From Achromobacter pestifer (lineage in GTDB: Bacteria; Pseudomonadota; Gammaproteobacteria; Burkholderiales; Burkholderiaceae_B), in assembly GCF_902859625.1 (NCBI RefSeq), contig NZ_CADIJX010000001.1:62001-126000 (forward strand): a stretch of 64,000 nt of DNA, in the 5' to 3' direction. Shown here piece by piece: positions 28,609 to 36,948 of the stretch. The first letter of the stretch is position 1; each line of letters opens with the position of its first letter. Both the position numbers and the translations under genes were made by a program. The notes under the pieces are model-generated. The model ran no database searches. It worked only from the letters and a program-made list of their open reading frames with translations, and was not told the origin of the DNA.

Positions 28609-29505
28609 TCAGCCCGTTCGCGCATAGCGGCCGGGCGGCTGTCCTACGTGCTTGTTGAAGGCCACGCTAAACGCACTGGCTGATCCGTAGCCGACCCGTT
28701 CGGCGACTTCCGACGCTGCCAGCTTTCCGCTGCGCAACAACTCCTTTGCGATTTCCATGCGCCATGCCAGCAGATATTCCATCGGCGCCACGCCGACTCT
28801 GCGCGTGAAGCGTTCAAAGAACGCGGATCGCGATAGGGCCGAGATCCTCGCCAACTGGTCGACGGTCCACGCATGATCGATGCGCGCGTGCATCTGCTGC
28901 AACGCGCGGGCCAATCGCTCATCGGCCAAGCCTTGCAGCAGCCCGGGAGGGGCATTGCCGACAGCGGCTGCACGCATGGCTTCAATCAGCAGCAAATCGA
29001 CCAAGCGGGAAAGCACGAATTCACCGCCGGGCTTTGGATCGGCAGTTTCCTCGCCGACCATCCGCACCAGGTGCGACAGCCGTGCGGAATCACGCACATG
29101 CACGACCGCAGGTAACAGGGACGCCAGCAATGCCGGGTCCGCGCAATCGAACTGGAACGAACCGCCCAACGAACGCATGTCGGGCTGGCCGTGCTGTTCG
29201 CCATAACGCAGTTCGGCCACGCCGCCCGCGATTTGGTTCGGATCCAGATGGACGGGTGGGGCTGGGCCAAAGCTTGAAATCGTGAACGCTGGCGTGGCGG
29301 GCAGCATGACGAAGTCGCCCGCGTTGATGGTGAATGGTTCGTGCCCGTCCACCGCCAGCTGGCAGCTTCCGTCGAGCACGATGCAGAAACTGGGTTGGCC
29401 GAATTCGGAATAGCGGACGGCCCAGTTGCCCTTGCCACTGATCAGGTTGGCGAAGACGGCATGGGGGCGCAGAAGCCGAACGACTTGGGATAGGGGATCG
29501 CTCAT
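28609..29505 (-). CDS. AraC-family regulator with cupin domain
   Basis: A 298-aa protein. The N-terminal cupin-type sensor domain spans about 10-180, and two AraC HTHs occupy the last 100 residues (WTVDQLARISALSRSAFFERFTR and SEVAERVGYGSASAFSVAFNKHVG). It is divergent from the SDR gene with a 100-nt AT-rich spacer. This AraC/SDR pair layout is widespread, and the regulator probably controls the reductase. Confidence 0.87.
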   Translation of the reverse strand: MSDPLSQVVRLLRPHAVFANLISGKGNWAVRYSEFGQPSFCIVLDGSCQLAVDGHEPFTINAGDFVMLPATPAFTISSFGPAPPVHLDPNQIAGGVAELRYGEQHGQPDMRSLGGSFQFDCADPALLASLLPAVVHVRDSARLSHLVRMVGEETADPKPGGEFVLSRLVDLLLIEAMRAAAVGNAPPGLLQGLADERLARALQQMHARIDHAWTVDQLARISALSRSAFFERFTRRVGVAPMEYLLAWRMEIAKELLRSGKLAASEVAERVGYGSASAFSVAFNKHVGQPPGRYARTG

Positions 29506-29606
29506 GAATGGACGATTGATAAATAAATATGGACTATTAATTATCGTTGGTCCTGAAATCCTCCTCTATCGTTGGCTCCTCGTCAATTTGCACCTTGGAG
29601 GTTGCA

Positions 29607-30356
29607 ATGCATACCGTACTGATCACAGGTTGTTCTTCTGGCTATGGCTTGGAAACCGCACGCCATTTTCTTGCGCAGGGTTGGAAAGTCATCGCCACGA
29701 TGCGGACGCCTCGGGAGGGAGTGATTCCGCCCGCTGAGAACCTGCGTGTCCTGGCGCTGGATGTGACCCGCCCCGACAGCATTGCCGAGGCGTTGGCCCA
29801 GGCCGGCCCCATCGACGTGCTGGTGAACAATGCCGGGGTAGGGCTGTTCGGGGCGTTTGAGGCGACTCCCATGGCGACCGTGCGCGATATCTTCGAGACC
29901 AATACGTTCGGCGTGATGGCCATGTGTCAGGCGGTTATTCCGCAACTGCGCGCAAGGCGGTCCGGCACGATCATTAACGTGACTTCCAGTGCCACGCTTG
30001 CGCCATTCCCGTTGGTCGCCGCATACACGGCCAGCAAAACGGCCATTGAAGGGTTTACGGCGTCGCTTGAGTCAGAGCTTCAGGCGTTCGGTGTTGGCGT
30101 CAAACTGGTGGAGCCGGGTTATGGTCCGTCGACCCGCTTTACCGCCAATGGCCAAAGTCGCATGCAGGGACTGATTCCCGAAGCGTATGAAGCCTTCGCC
30201 AGGCAGGTTTTTTCAGGGTTCGCCGGGATCAAGGACGTGACGCGGGAATCCGATGTTGCCCAGGCAATCTGGCAAGCGGCGAATGACGTGACGGGGCAGC
30301 TTCACTTTCCGGCTGGCGCGGATGCGGTGGCGTTGGCGGTCGGGCGGCGGGCCTGA
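29607..30356 (+). CDS. Short-chain dehydrogenase/reductase
   Basis: A 249-aa classical SDR. TGCSSGYG is the NAD(P) glycine motif (residues 7-14), NNAGVG lies near 75, the catalytic Ser is in NVTSSAT, and YTASK holds the Tyr-Lys pair. The C-terminus diverges, so the substrate is open. The ATG at 29607 follows TTGGAGG and fits the family start. It pairs with the divergent AraC regulator. A hairpin without a T-run (30366-30392) follows the stop. Confidence 0.9.
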   Translation: MHTVLITGCSSGYGLETARHFLAQGWKVIATMRTPREGVIPPAENLRVLALDVTRPDSIAEALAQAGPIDVLVNNAGVGLFGAFEATPMATVRDIFETNTFGVMAMCQAVIPQLRARRSGTIINVTSSATLAPFPLVAAYTASKTAIEGFTASLESELQAFGVGVKLVEPGYGPSTRFTANGQSRMQGLIPEAYEAFARQVFSGFAGIKDVTRESDVAQAIWQAANDVTGQLHFPAGADAVALAVGRRA

Positions 30357-30442
30357 TTCAGGAACGTCATGTGCCGCTCTTGCGCGGTACATGACCGCAC
30401 TGCGTTGAATCGATTTCTCCCATTCTTTTAAGTGCTGGAATA

Positions 30443-30457
30443 TAGAAAAACTACGAA
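30443..30457 (+). promoter_or_regulatory. Shared adhesin-promoter motif (fimbrial copy)
   Basis: TAGAAAAACTACGAA lies about 200 nt upstream of the pilin start. It matches 14 of 15 bases of the motif at 42152-42166 in the RcsB-like/two-partner intergenic region. It can be read as two heptads (TAGAAAA, TACGAAC) spaced by 2 nt, resembling half sites of RcsB/BvgA-type regulators. Confidence 0.55.
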
Positions 30458-30566
30458 CCCGTTTTGATCGGTTTACTAGGGACAGAAGAAGAGGCCAACT
30501 ACTAAAGTAGTGCCTGTCAATCGCATTGGTTGCGGTGGCATAAGCCTCGACGGTGACATACGCACG

Positions 30567-30585
30567 CATTGGAATATTCCATGCA
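30567..30585. promoter_or_regulatory. GAATATTC palindrome upstream of fimbrial operon
   Basis: TGGAATATTCCA is a perfect 12-nt palindrome, extended by GCAT and ATGC on either side. It lies about 80 nt upstream of the pilin ATG. Its core agrees with 10 of 14 positions of the enterobacterial RcsAB box (TAAGAATATTCCTA). Apart from these motifs, the 302-nt region 30357-30658 holds no gene, and I see no poly-C tract like those of Bordetella fim promoters. Confidence 0.5.
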
Positions 30586-30658
30586 TGCGTTGCCGCACTT
30601 GTCGGCTGCAAACGCCTTAACGGCGGTGGCAGTTAATTCTCTTGTCTCAGGAACAAAA

Positions 30659-31237
30659 ATGAAACGTAGTACTTTCGCATCCTTCTCCGCAGCGGGCGCG
30701 TTGATCGTGGCGCTTGCGCCTGGCGTCTCGCATGCGCAATGGGACGGTCAAGTCAAATTTGTTGGCAAGGTCAGCGAAGTGACTTGCTTGATCAACGGCA
30801 AGGCTCCGGGCATGGACAACATTCTGGAAGTGCCGCTTAAGGAGCACAAGCCGGGCTTCTTCACCGCCATTGGTACGACGACCGCACCCGTGGAATTCCA
30901 AATCAGACTGACCGACACTACTGGGGGCGAGTGCACTACTGGCAAGCACGCCAAGTTGGCGTTTGACAACGACGCACCCAGCGTCGACAAGGCCACGGGC
31001 AACCTGAAAATCACCAGCACGTCGCCTGCCACGGGCGTTCAGATTCAGATCAACGACGCAGGGAACAATAAGGACACCAAGATTTTCCTGGGTACCGCGC
31101 AGGTGGACCCCCAGAGCGTGCAGCTGAGCGCAGCGGGCGGAACCCTGACGTACTCGGCACGGTACATCGCCACGGAGAGCTCGGTGTCGGCGGGCACGGC
31201 CAATTCGATTATCCCGTTCATGGTCGCGTACGACTAA
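30659..31237 (+). CDS. Major fimbrial subunit (pilin), chaperone-usher type
   Basis: A 192-aa secreted pilin with a signal peptide (cleavage after SHA near residue 24). Two cysteines in the mature part (TCLINGK and GECTTGK) form the canonical pilin disulphide. The C-terminus IIPFMVAYD has the alternating pattern and penultimate Tyr that the chaperone recognises. First gene of a five-gene operon; its abundance as shaft subunit is inferred from position. The ATG at 30659 is chosen for the signal peptide. Confidence 0.9.
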   Translation: MKRSTFASFSAAGALIVALAPGVSHAQWDGQVKFVGKVSEVTCLINGKAPGMDNILEVPLKEHKPGFFTAIGTTTAPVEFQIRLTDTTGGECTTGKHAKLAFDNDAPSVDKATGNLKITSTSPATGVQIQINDAGNNKDTKIFLGTAQVDPQSVQLSAAGGTLTYSARYIATESSVSAGTANSIIPFMVAYD

Positions 31238-31267
31238 GCGCAGGCTTCGTCAGTAGGAGTAATGATC

Positions 31268-32008
31268 ATGACGCCAGTAGTGCGTAGGGTTTTTGTTGCT
31301 GTAATGGCTGGCGTCATGACCTGGGCTGCTTGCGCCAGTTTGGCGCAGGCAGCTCTGGTGCTGGTGGGAACACGGGTGGTGTATCCCTCTGATGCCAAGG
31401 ACGTCACGATTCGGGCCATGAACGAAGGTTCCGAACCCTTGCTTGCGCAGATATGGGTAGACGACGGCAGCGCGGGCGTTGCACCCGCCAATATGATCGT
31501 TCCGTTCACGGTGTCTCCCGTGATTACGCGCATCGATCCCAATTCCAGCGCCATCATCCGGTTGATGTACACCAAGGACCCCTTGCCCGATGACCGCGAA
31601 TCCCTGTTTTATCTCAATGTGTTGGAGGCGCCGCCGCGCAGCGCTTCCGATACGTCGGCGACGTTCAGCTTCAGGACGCGGATAAAACTATTCTTCCGGC
31701 CCGCATCGTTGCGCGATGGTATCGAGGATGCGCGAGAAAAACTCGAATGGAAGTTGGTTAAGCCGAGTACGTATACGGCGGTAGAGGTCAAGAACCCCAC
31801 TCCGTATCACGTCTCTTTCGGGTCGATTGGGATAACCGTCGGCGGAAAGCGGACCAGGCTCGGCAGCGGAATGGTTGCCCCCTATGGCACCGAACATTTC
31901 AGACTGCCCAAGGGCATGGCGATCGGGGCCGGCAAGATAGGCGTCGAGTACGAAGTGATCAACGATCACGGCGGGCGGCACCCGGTGGAGCGCGCGCTGT
32001 CACGCTAG
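31268..32008 (+). CDS. Periplasmic fimbrial chaperone 1 (PapD-like)
   Basis: A 246-aa chaperone with a signal peptide ending in AQA. It has two Ig-like domains with the family residues GTRVVYPSDAKDVTIRAMN (domain 1 edge strand), the LPDDRESLFYLNVLEAPP motif and later NPTPYHVSFG. It binds pilins by donor-strand complementation and delivers them to the usher. AGGAG lies 8 nt before the ATG at 31268 but only 2 nt before the ATG at 31262, so the downstream start is preferred. Confidence 0.9.
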   Translation: MTPVVRRVFVAVMAGVMTWAACASLAQAALVLVGTRVVYPSDAKDVTIRAMNEGSEPLLAQIWVDDGSAGVAPANMIVPFTVSPVITRIDPNSSAIIRLMYTKDPLPDDRESLFYLNVLEAPPRSASDTSATFSFRTRIKLFFRPASLRDGIEDAREKLEWKLVKPSTYTAVEVKNPTPYHVSFGSIGITVGGKRTRLGSGMVAPYGTEHFRLPKGMAIGAGKIGVEYEVINDHGGRHPVERALSR

Positions 32009-32047
32009 GCGCATTCGGCCGCCGATCAACTCAGCATTTGCATTTGG

Positions 32048-34729
32048 ATGATAGGAATGTACGCTTCATTGCGGGGAAAGACACGCTTGGCGAATGGCCA
32101 GCGTAAGTGCGAACGGCGTCGCGAATTGGTACGGGTTTTTTGGATTCCAAGGACTCTTATCGTTGCGTTGGCGGCCGTGTTTAGCTCCGGTACGCAAGCG
32201 GGTGAACCCAAGCGCCAGGTGCAGTTCGATCCGCAGGTTCTGATGCCGGGAGTGGGAGGCGATACCGTGGATCTTTCCCGTTTTGAACGTAGCGGCTACA
32301 TCGCACCCGGCCGTTATCGGCTCGAGCTCTACGTCAACGGGAAGTGGCGCGGTACGCAAGATATTGAGTTTCGGGGCTCGCAGTCGGCAGGCGGACAGGC
32401 TTGCTATAACGTCGAATTCTTGCGCAACGCGGGTATCGATATTCAGAAAAGTGCGCGCTACACCGCAGAGCAAGGCAGGGTTCCCTTGGGTGACGGCCTG
32501 GTCTGCGAGGATCTGGAACGGTTCGTGCCGGGCGCGCTCGTCAAGCCAGATCTGGGCGAGCAGCGCTTGTACCTGACCGTACCCAAGCTGTACATGCATA
32601 GCGAGTCGGCCGACAACTACGTCGACCCCCGCTATTGGGACAGTGGCATCACTGCGGGCAGGCTGAACTACAACGCCAGCGTCAATACGATGGAGAGCTA
32701 TGGGCGCACTTATACGCGGGCCTATGCCGGCCTGAACGCCGGGCTGAATCTGGGCTCTTGGCGCTTGCGCCATTATGGTTCATTGACCTGGGGCTCCAAC
32801 GGAATGGGCGCCGACTATCAGCGCGGACAGACGTACATCAGTACCGATCTGCCGGCGTGGCGTTCGCAGTTGCTGATCGGGGAATCTTCCACCAATGGAG
32901 ACTTCTTCGACGCAGTGTCGTTTCGCGGCTTGAGCGTGAGCAGTGATGAACGCATGTTGCCGCAAAGCTTGCGCAATTACGCGCCGGTGATCCGTGGCAC
33001 GGCCTCCACCAATGCGTCTGTTTCGGTCTATCAGCGTGGATACTTGATCTATGAGACGACGGTCCCGCCTGGTCCCTTTGCCATCGACAGCTTGCAGGCT
33101 GCGGGGTTTGGAGGAGACCTTGATGTCAAAATCGTTGAAGCCAATGGCGAAGAGCGAACCTTTGTTGTGCCGTTTGCCACCGGCGTGGAGCTATTGCGCC
33201 CAGGTACCACGCGCTATTCGATTTCGTTTGGGCGCGCGATGTCTTCAGCCAACCGAAGCAGCGGGTTGAATATATTCGAAGGGGTCATCAGGCGTGGATT
33301 GAGCGACATGGTAACGGGCTATGGCGGTTTGGCGCTTAGCGACTATTACGGGTCGGCCATGGGCGGGGTGGCGGTCAATACTTCCTTGGGTGCCATTGGC
33401 GGCGACGTGACGTTGGCCAGCGCCAACCTGCCGCAGCAGGGCACGATCTCCGGTTCCAGCTATCGCCTTTCCTATAGCAAGAACTTGCCAAACAGCGGCA
33501 CCAACTTTTCACTGCTGGCGTATCGGTATTCCACCAGCGGGTTCGTGGGCTTCAATGAAGCGATCGCCCTGCGCGACGCCGGCGGCGTCCGAAACTATGG
33601 CGATCTAGGCAGGCCACGCACTCGCTTCGACCTTAACGTCAGCCAGAATCTGGGAACCTCCGGCGGCGCGATCTATGCCAGCGGATCGGCCACGCAATAC
33701 TGGAAGCGGTCTGACAGCGCGGTCAGCTACAGCATGGGCTATTCCAATCAATGGCGTGGCATGACGTACGCGCTTAGCGTGCAGCGCTTGCAGAGCGCAT
33801 GGCCTGGCAGCACCGTTTATTCGGCCGGACGTGAGAAAAGTACCGCGGTCACGTTCAATATTTCAATTCCATTGGGCCGCGCTGCGGGTACGCCCGTGAT
33901 GAACACCTTTGTCAATCACGACAGTCGTAGTGGAACGAACGTTTCCAGCGGGGTAAGCGGCTCATTGACTCAAGGAGGCGACATGTCCTACTCCTTGGCT
34001 GTATCGCGGGATACCCGTAGCAACAGAAATACGGCCAGCGGCAACCTGGATTACCAAGCGTCCGCGGCCAGTGTGGGTCTTAGCGTGTCGCAAGGCACGG
34101 GATACCGCCAAGGTGGCATGCGAGCCAGCGGTAGTGTGTTGGCGCATCAGGGTGGCCTGACCTTTGCACCGATGCTGGGTGAGACGGTGGGGTTGTTGCA
34201 CGCGCCGGACGCGGAGGATGCCGGTGTGGGCGCGGGGCATGGCAGGATCGACAGCCGTGGTTTTGGTCTGGTCACCAGCTTGTCTCCTTATCAACACAAT
34301 ACCGTGGAGCTCAATCCCGGCGATATGTCCGACGACGTGGAGCTGCTGAACAGTTCGCGCAGCGTGGCGCCACGGGCAGGCGCTGTCGTGCTGTTGTCCT
34401 ATCCCACCCGCAGGGCGCGGCCGGTCTTGATTGACAGCCTGCGGCCGGACGGCAGCACATTGCCATTTGGTGCCGAGGTGTTTGATGTCGCCAGCGGGGA
34501 GTCCGTGGGCGGCGTGGGGCAGGGTAGCCGGATCGTCATGCGGGCGCAGCAGGACCTGGGTTCGGTGCGCGTGGAATGGGGCGGTAAACCAGAGCAGCAG
34601 TGTCTGATCGACTATCAATTGCCGCAACGTGCGGCAGGAGAAAAGCAGGACGGGTATGACACGCTGCGCCTGCCTTGCAATCCGCTGCCTGCCCGGGTGC
34701 CGTCGAGCTCTCCGTTGGCGCGCCGATGA
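32048..34729 (+). CDS. Outer-membrane fimbrial usher (FimD/PapC-like)
   Basis: An 893-aa usher. Its long N-terminal leader has the hydrophobic signal core at about 35-50, with cleavage probably after QAG. The N-terminal pilin-chaperone binding domain follows (VQFDPQVLMPGVGGDTVDLSRFE), then a 24-strand barrel with plug and two C-terminal domains with the Cys pair (QQCLIDYQLP and LPCNP). The unusually charged start makes ATG 32048 uncertain; 32057 is an alternative. Its last bases overlap the second chaperone (ATGA). Confidence 0.9.
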   Translation: MIGMYASLRGKTRLANGQRKCERRRELVRVFWIPRTLIVALAAVFSSGTQAGEPKRQVQFDPQVLMPGVGGDTVDLSRFERSGYIAPGRYRLELYVNGKWRGTQDIEFRGSQSAGGQACYNVEFLRNAGIDIQKSARYTAEQGRVPLGDGLVCEDLERFVPGALVKPDLGEQRLYLTVPKLYMHSESADNYVDPRYWDSGITAGRLNYNASVNTMESYGRTYTRAYAGLNAGLNLGSWRLRHYGSLTWGSNGMGADYQRGQTYISTDLPAWRSQLLIGESSTNGDFFDAVSFRGLSVSSDERMLPQSLRNYAPVIRGTASTNASVSVYQRGYLIYETTVPPGPFAIDSLQAAGFGGDLDVKIVEANGEERTFVVPFATGVELLRPGTTRYSISFGRAMSSANRSSGLNIFEGVIRRGLSDMVTGYGGLALSDYYGSAMGGVAVNTSLGAIGGDVTLASANLPQQGTISGSSYRLSYSKNLPNSGTNFSLLAYRYSTSGFVGFNEAIALRDAGGVRNYGDLGRPRTRFDLNVSQNLGTSGGAIYASGSATQYWKRSDSAVSYSMGYSNQWRGMTYALSVQRLQSAWPGSTVYSAGREKSTAVTFNISIPLGRAAGTPVMNTFVNHDSRSGTNVSSGVSGSLTQGGDMSYSLAVSRDTRSNRNTASGNLDYQASAASVGLSVSQGTGYRQGGMRASGSVLAHQGGLTFAPMLGETVGLLHAPDAEDAGVGAGHGRIDSRGFGLVTSLSPYQHNTVELNPGDMSDDVELLNSSRSVAPRAGAVVLLSYPTRRARPVLIDSLRPDGSTLPFGAEVFDVASGESVGGVGQGSRIVMRAQQDLGSVRVEWGGKPEQQCLIDYQLPQRAAGEKQDGYDTLRLPCNPLPARVPSSSPLARR

Positions 34730-35493
34730 CAGAGGCCTTGCCTCGGCGCCGCAGGCGTCCTTCAGCGAAATGGCTATGGCTGCTGCTATGGATGCCCATG
34801 GCGGCAGCTTGGGCTGATTTGGCCGTGACGGGTACCCGCTTTGTCTATCCGGAGGGCGAAAAGAGAATAGTCATTTCGCTGAGTAATACCGGAGCCGATC
34901 CCATCTTGGTGCAGACCTGGCTGGATCACGGCGGTGCGGAAGTGGATCTTAGCCAGTTACAGGTGCCGTTCGTGCTGATGCCGTCCCTGTTCAGACTGGA
35001 TCCCGGCGAACGCAAGACCCTGCAACTCCGGTACACCGGCGAACCGTTGCCCGACGATCGGGAGACTGTTTTGTGGATAAATCTGCGACACGCGCCATCC
35101 AGACAAGTCTCGGAAAACAAGTTGGAGGTGGTGCTGAGCTATGTGATGAAGGTGCTGTACCGGCCCGCGGGTTTGGAGGGCGATGCCAAGGATGCGCCAG
35201 CAACGGTGCGTTGGACTTACCACGAGCGTGGTGCAGGCGACGCACCCTATCTCGAGGCAGAGAATCCCTCGCCTTTCAGCGTGTCCCTACCGGTGCTGCG
35301 TCTGGGCGGGGGGCGGGCACCCACCGAATTGAAGGGACTGACCATCATGCCCAAGTCAACAGCGCGTTTTGCGCTGCCTGTTGGAACGATTGGGCCGCCG
35401 GCCAGTGGGGAACACCTGGAGTTTGAGGCGATTGATGATTTGGGGCTTGTCATGCCAGGGGTGACGACACTGTGGGTCGCGCCCCGGTCCTGA
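34726..35493 (+). CDS. Periplasmic fimbrial chaperone 2
   Basis: A 255-aa PapD-type chaperone with an Arg-rich N-terminus (LPRRRRRPSAK) before its hydrophobic signal. GTRFVYPEGEKRIVISLSNTG and LPDDRETVLWINLRHAPS are the two diagnostic strands. It shares the plan of chaperone 1 but is clearly divergent, so it may serve another subunit, perhaps the adhesin encoded next. The start overlaps the usher stop by 4 nt. Confidence 0.88.
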   Translation: MTEALPRRRRRPSAKWLWLLLWMPMAAAWADLAVTGTRFVYPEGEKRIVISLSNTGADPILVQTWLDHGGAEVDLSQLQVPFVLMPSLFRLDPGERKTLQLRYTGEPLPDDRETVLWINLRHAPSRQVSENKLEVVLSYVMKVLYRPAGLEGDAKDAPATVRWTYHERGAGDAPYLEAENPSPFSVSLPVLRLGGGRAPTELKGLTIMPKSTARFALPVGTIGPPASGEHLEFEAIDDLGLVMPGVTTLWVAPRS

Positions 35494-35550
35494 CGAACAT
35501 ATCTATCCCTCGCCCAATGACGCGGGGGCTAATCTTGGAGAAATTCAGCT

Positions 35551-36819
35551 ATGCGTGCAGTATCGATTATTCGTCGCATCGGACGGGGTGATTGGCGGCT
35601 GACTTTGGGGGGGGCGCTGTTGCTATGCGCGGCGGGCCAAACCCAGGCCCAGACCCATTATTACTATTCGAATGAATGCAGTCTTTTTCAGTTCCAGAAC
35701 AGTCCGGTCGGCGGCTCGACGCCGTGGGAGAAGACGGGCTTGGGCACGTCGACCATCAACAACGTCGTGGCATCCCGCACGCTGACGCTGAGCGGTTTAG
35801 CCAAGTTTCGCAAGGTTGACGTCAACAATGCCACCAAGCCAAAAATGGTCATCGGTGGACGTTGGGTGGGGGCGCCATATACTGCCAATAACTTGATCCC
35901 TACGAATATTGAGGGATTGAGTATTCGGGTGAGCAGCGGGCGTAACTCGGCAGCGGTGGTAAAGCCGCAAAGCTTTGACAGTTTCACCGCGATCTACGTA
36001 AAGGACACTGCCACGAGCAGGCCGCCACTGAGCGTGATAGACCAAACCGAGAACTACGGCGACACGATCAAGGTTGAGTTGATTGTGACCGGGCAGGTGC
36101 CGCCGGGCACCCATACCGTGAACGGCCTGAAGCCATCCTGGGGCGACACCTGGTTCGAGGCCGTGATGGTGCAAAGGCCGGAAGCCAATTCGCCCGCTAT
36201 GGGCGCAATCATGGAGTCGCCTCAGAGCGACGGATGGAGCCCGGGCGATCTGCCGGTGCAATGCAACAATCGCGCCCGCTATGTGGTGGCGGACATGTTG
36301 ACGTTGGGCGGCGGCGGCCCGGTGATCGAGTCCAAATGCACCGTGGACGCGAAGTTCACCGGCGCCGGATTCTCATTGCAGATGGAAGGCCATAAAGTTG
36401 CCGATTTTCCCAGAAACGGGGATGTGAGCCGGGAAATTCCATTCGCGATATCGGTTAATAGTTGTGATCAGGGCGCCTGGCCTCGCATTGCGTTCAACGC
36501 GCAGTATGGCTTGGTTCCGGGGGCGGACAATGTGTTGCAGCTGAAGAACAGCACGGCGTCCGGTAGCGCGAAGAATCTGGGGGTTGTTCTGACCAGGCAG
36601 GGTGGCAATCCAGCGAATCCGTTGGACATTGGTCAAGGTGGCGCGGTGGGGAAGAAATATGATTTTGACAATATTCCCGCTGAGGGAGTGGGGGCGAATG
36701 CAACGGCTGAAATCAAGCTGGGCGCGCGCTACAAGCGGGTGGATCAGACCATGCCGGACGTCGGCGTGAAGCCCGGCGTCGCCGACAGTCAAGTGAACTT
36801 CAAGATTTACTACGACTGA
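35551..36819 (+). CDS. Fimbrial tip adhesin-like protein
   Basis: A 422-aa secreted protein. The signal peptide ends near AGQTQA (residue 34) and is followed by QTHYYYSNECSL. About 220 residues of a putative receptor-binding domain precede a C-terminal pilin domain, which starts near ESKCTVDAKF and ends in VNFKIYYD with the usual penultimate Tyr. The two-domain build and last position in the operon mark it as the tip adhesin. Its receptor is unknown; no lectin motif is recognised. Confidence 0.85.
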   Translation: MRAVSIIRRIGRGDWRLTLGGALLLCAAGQTQAQTHYYYSNECSLFQFQNSPVGGSTPWEKTGLGTSTINNVVASRTLTLSGLAKFRKVDVNNATKPKMVIGGRWVGAPYTANNLIPTNIEGLSIRVSSGRNSAAVVKPQSFDSFTAIYVKDTATSRPPLSVIDQTENYGDTIKVELIVTGQVPPGTHTVNGLKPSWGDTWFEAVMVQRPEANSPAMGAIMESPQSDGWSPGDLPVQCNNRARYVVADMLTLGGGGPVIESKCTVDAKFTGAGFSLQMEGHKVADFPRNGDVSREIPFAISVNSCDQGAWPRIAFNAQYGLVPGADNVLQLKNSTASGSAKNLGVVLTRQGGNPANPLDIGQGGAVGKKYDFDNIPAEGVGANATAEIKLGARYKRVDQTMPDVGVKPGVADSQVNFKIYYD

Positions 36820-36872
36820 GGTCAATGCCGCGAATCTGCACAAGGTTTGCGGCAGCCCTGGCAAAGATAAAA

Positions 36873-36902
36873 AACGGCCACCGCAAATTTGCGGTGGCCG
36901 TT
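36873..36902. terminator. Bidirectional terminator between fimbrial and two-partner operons
   Basis: AACGGCCACCGCAAA and its exact complement form a 15-bp arm hairpin. An A-run on the left provides a U-tract for leftward transcripts, so it mainly ends the two-partner exoprotein message. Confidence 0.85.
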
Positions 36903-36948
36903 GGTCATTCTGGCAGGATCAAGTCCGCCGGAATGTGGATTGACGGAC

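Noticed and set aside
30357-30658. A Bordetella-like phase-variable poly-C fimbrial promoter
   Set aside because: No C-tract longer than a few bases is present upstream of the pilin gene.
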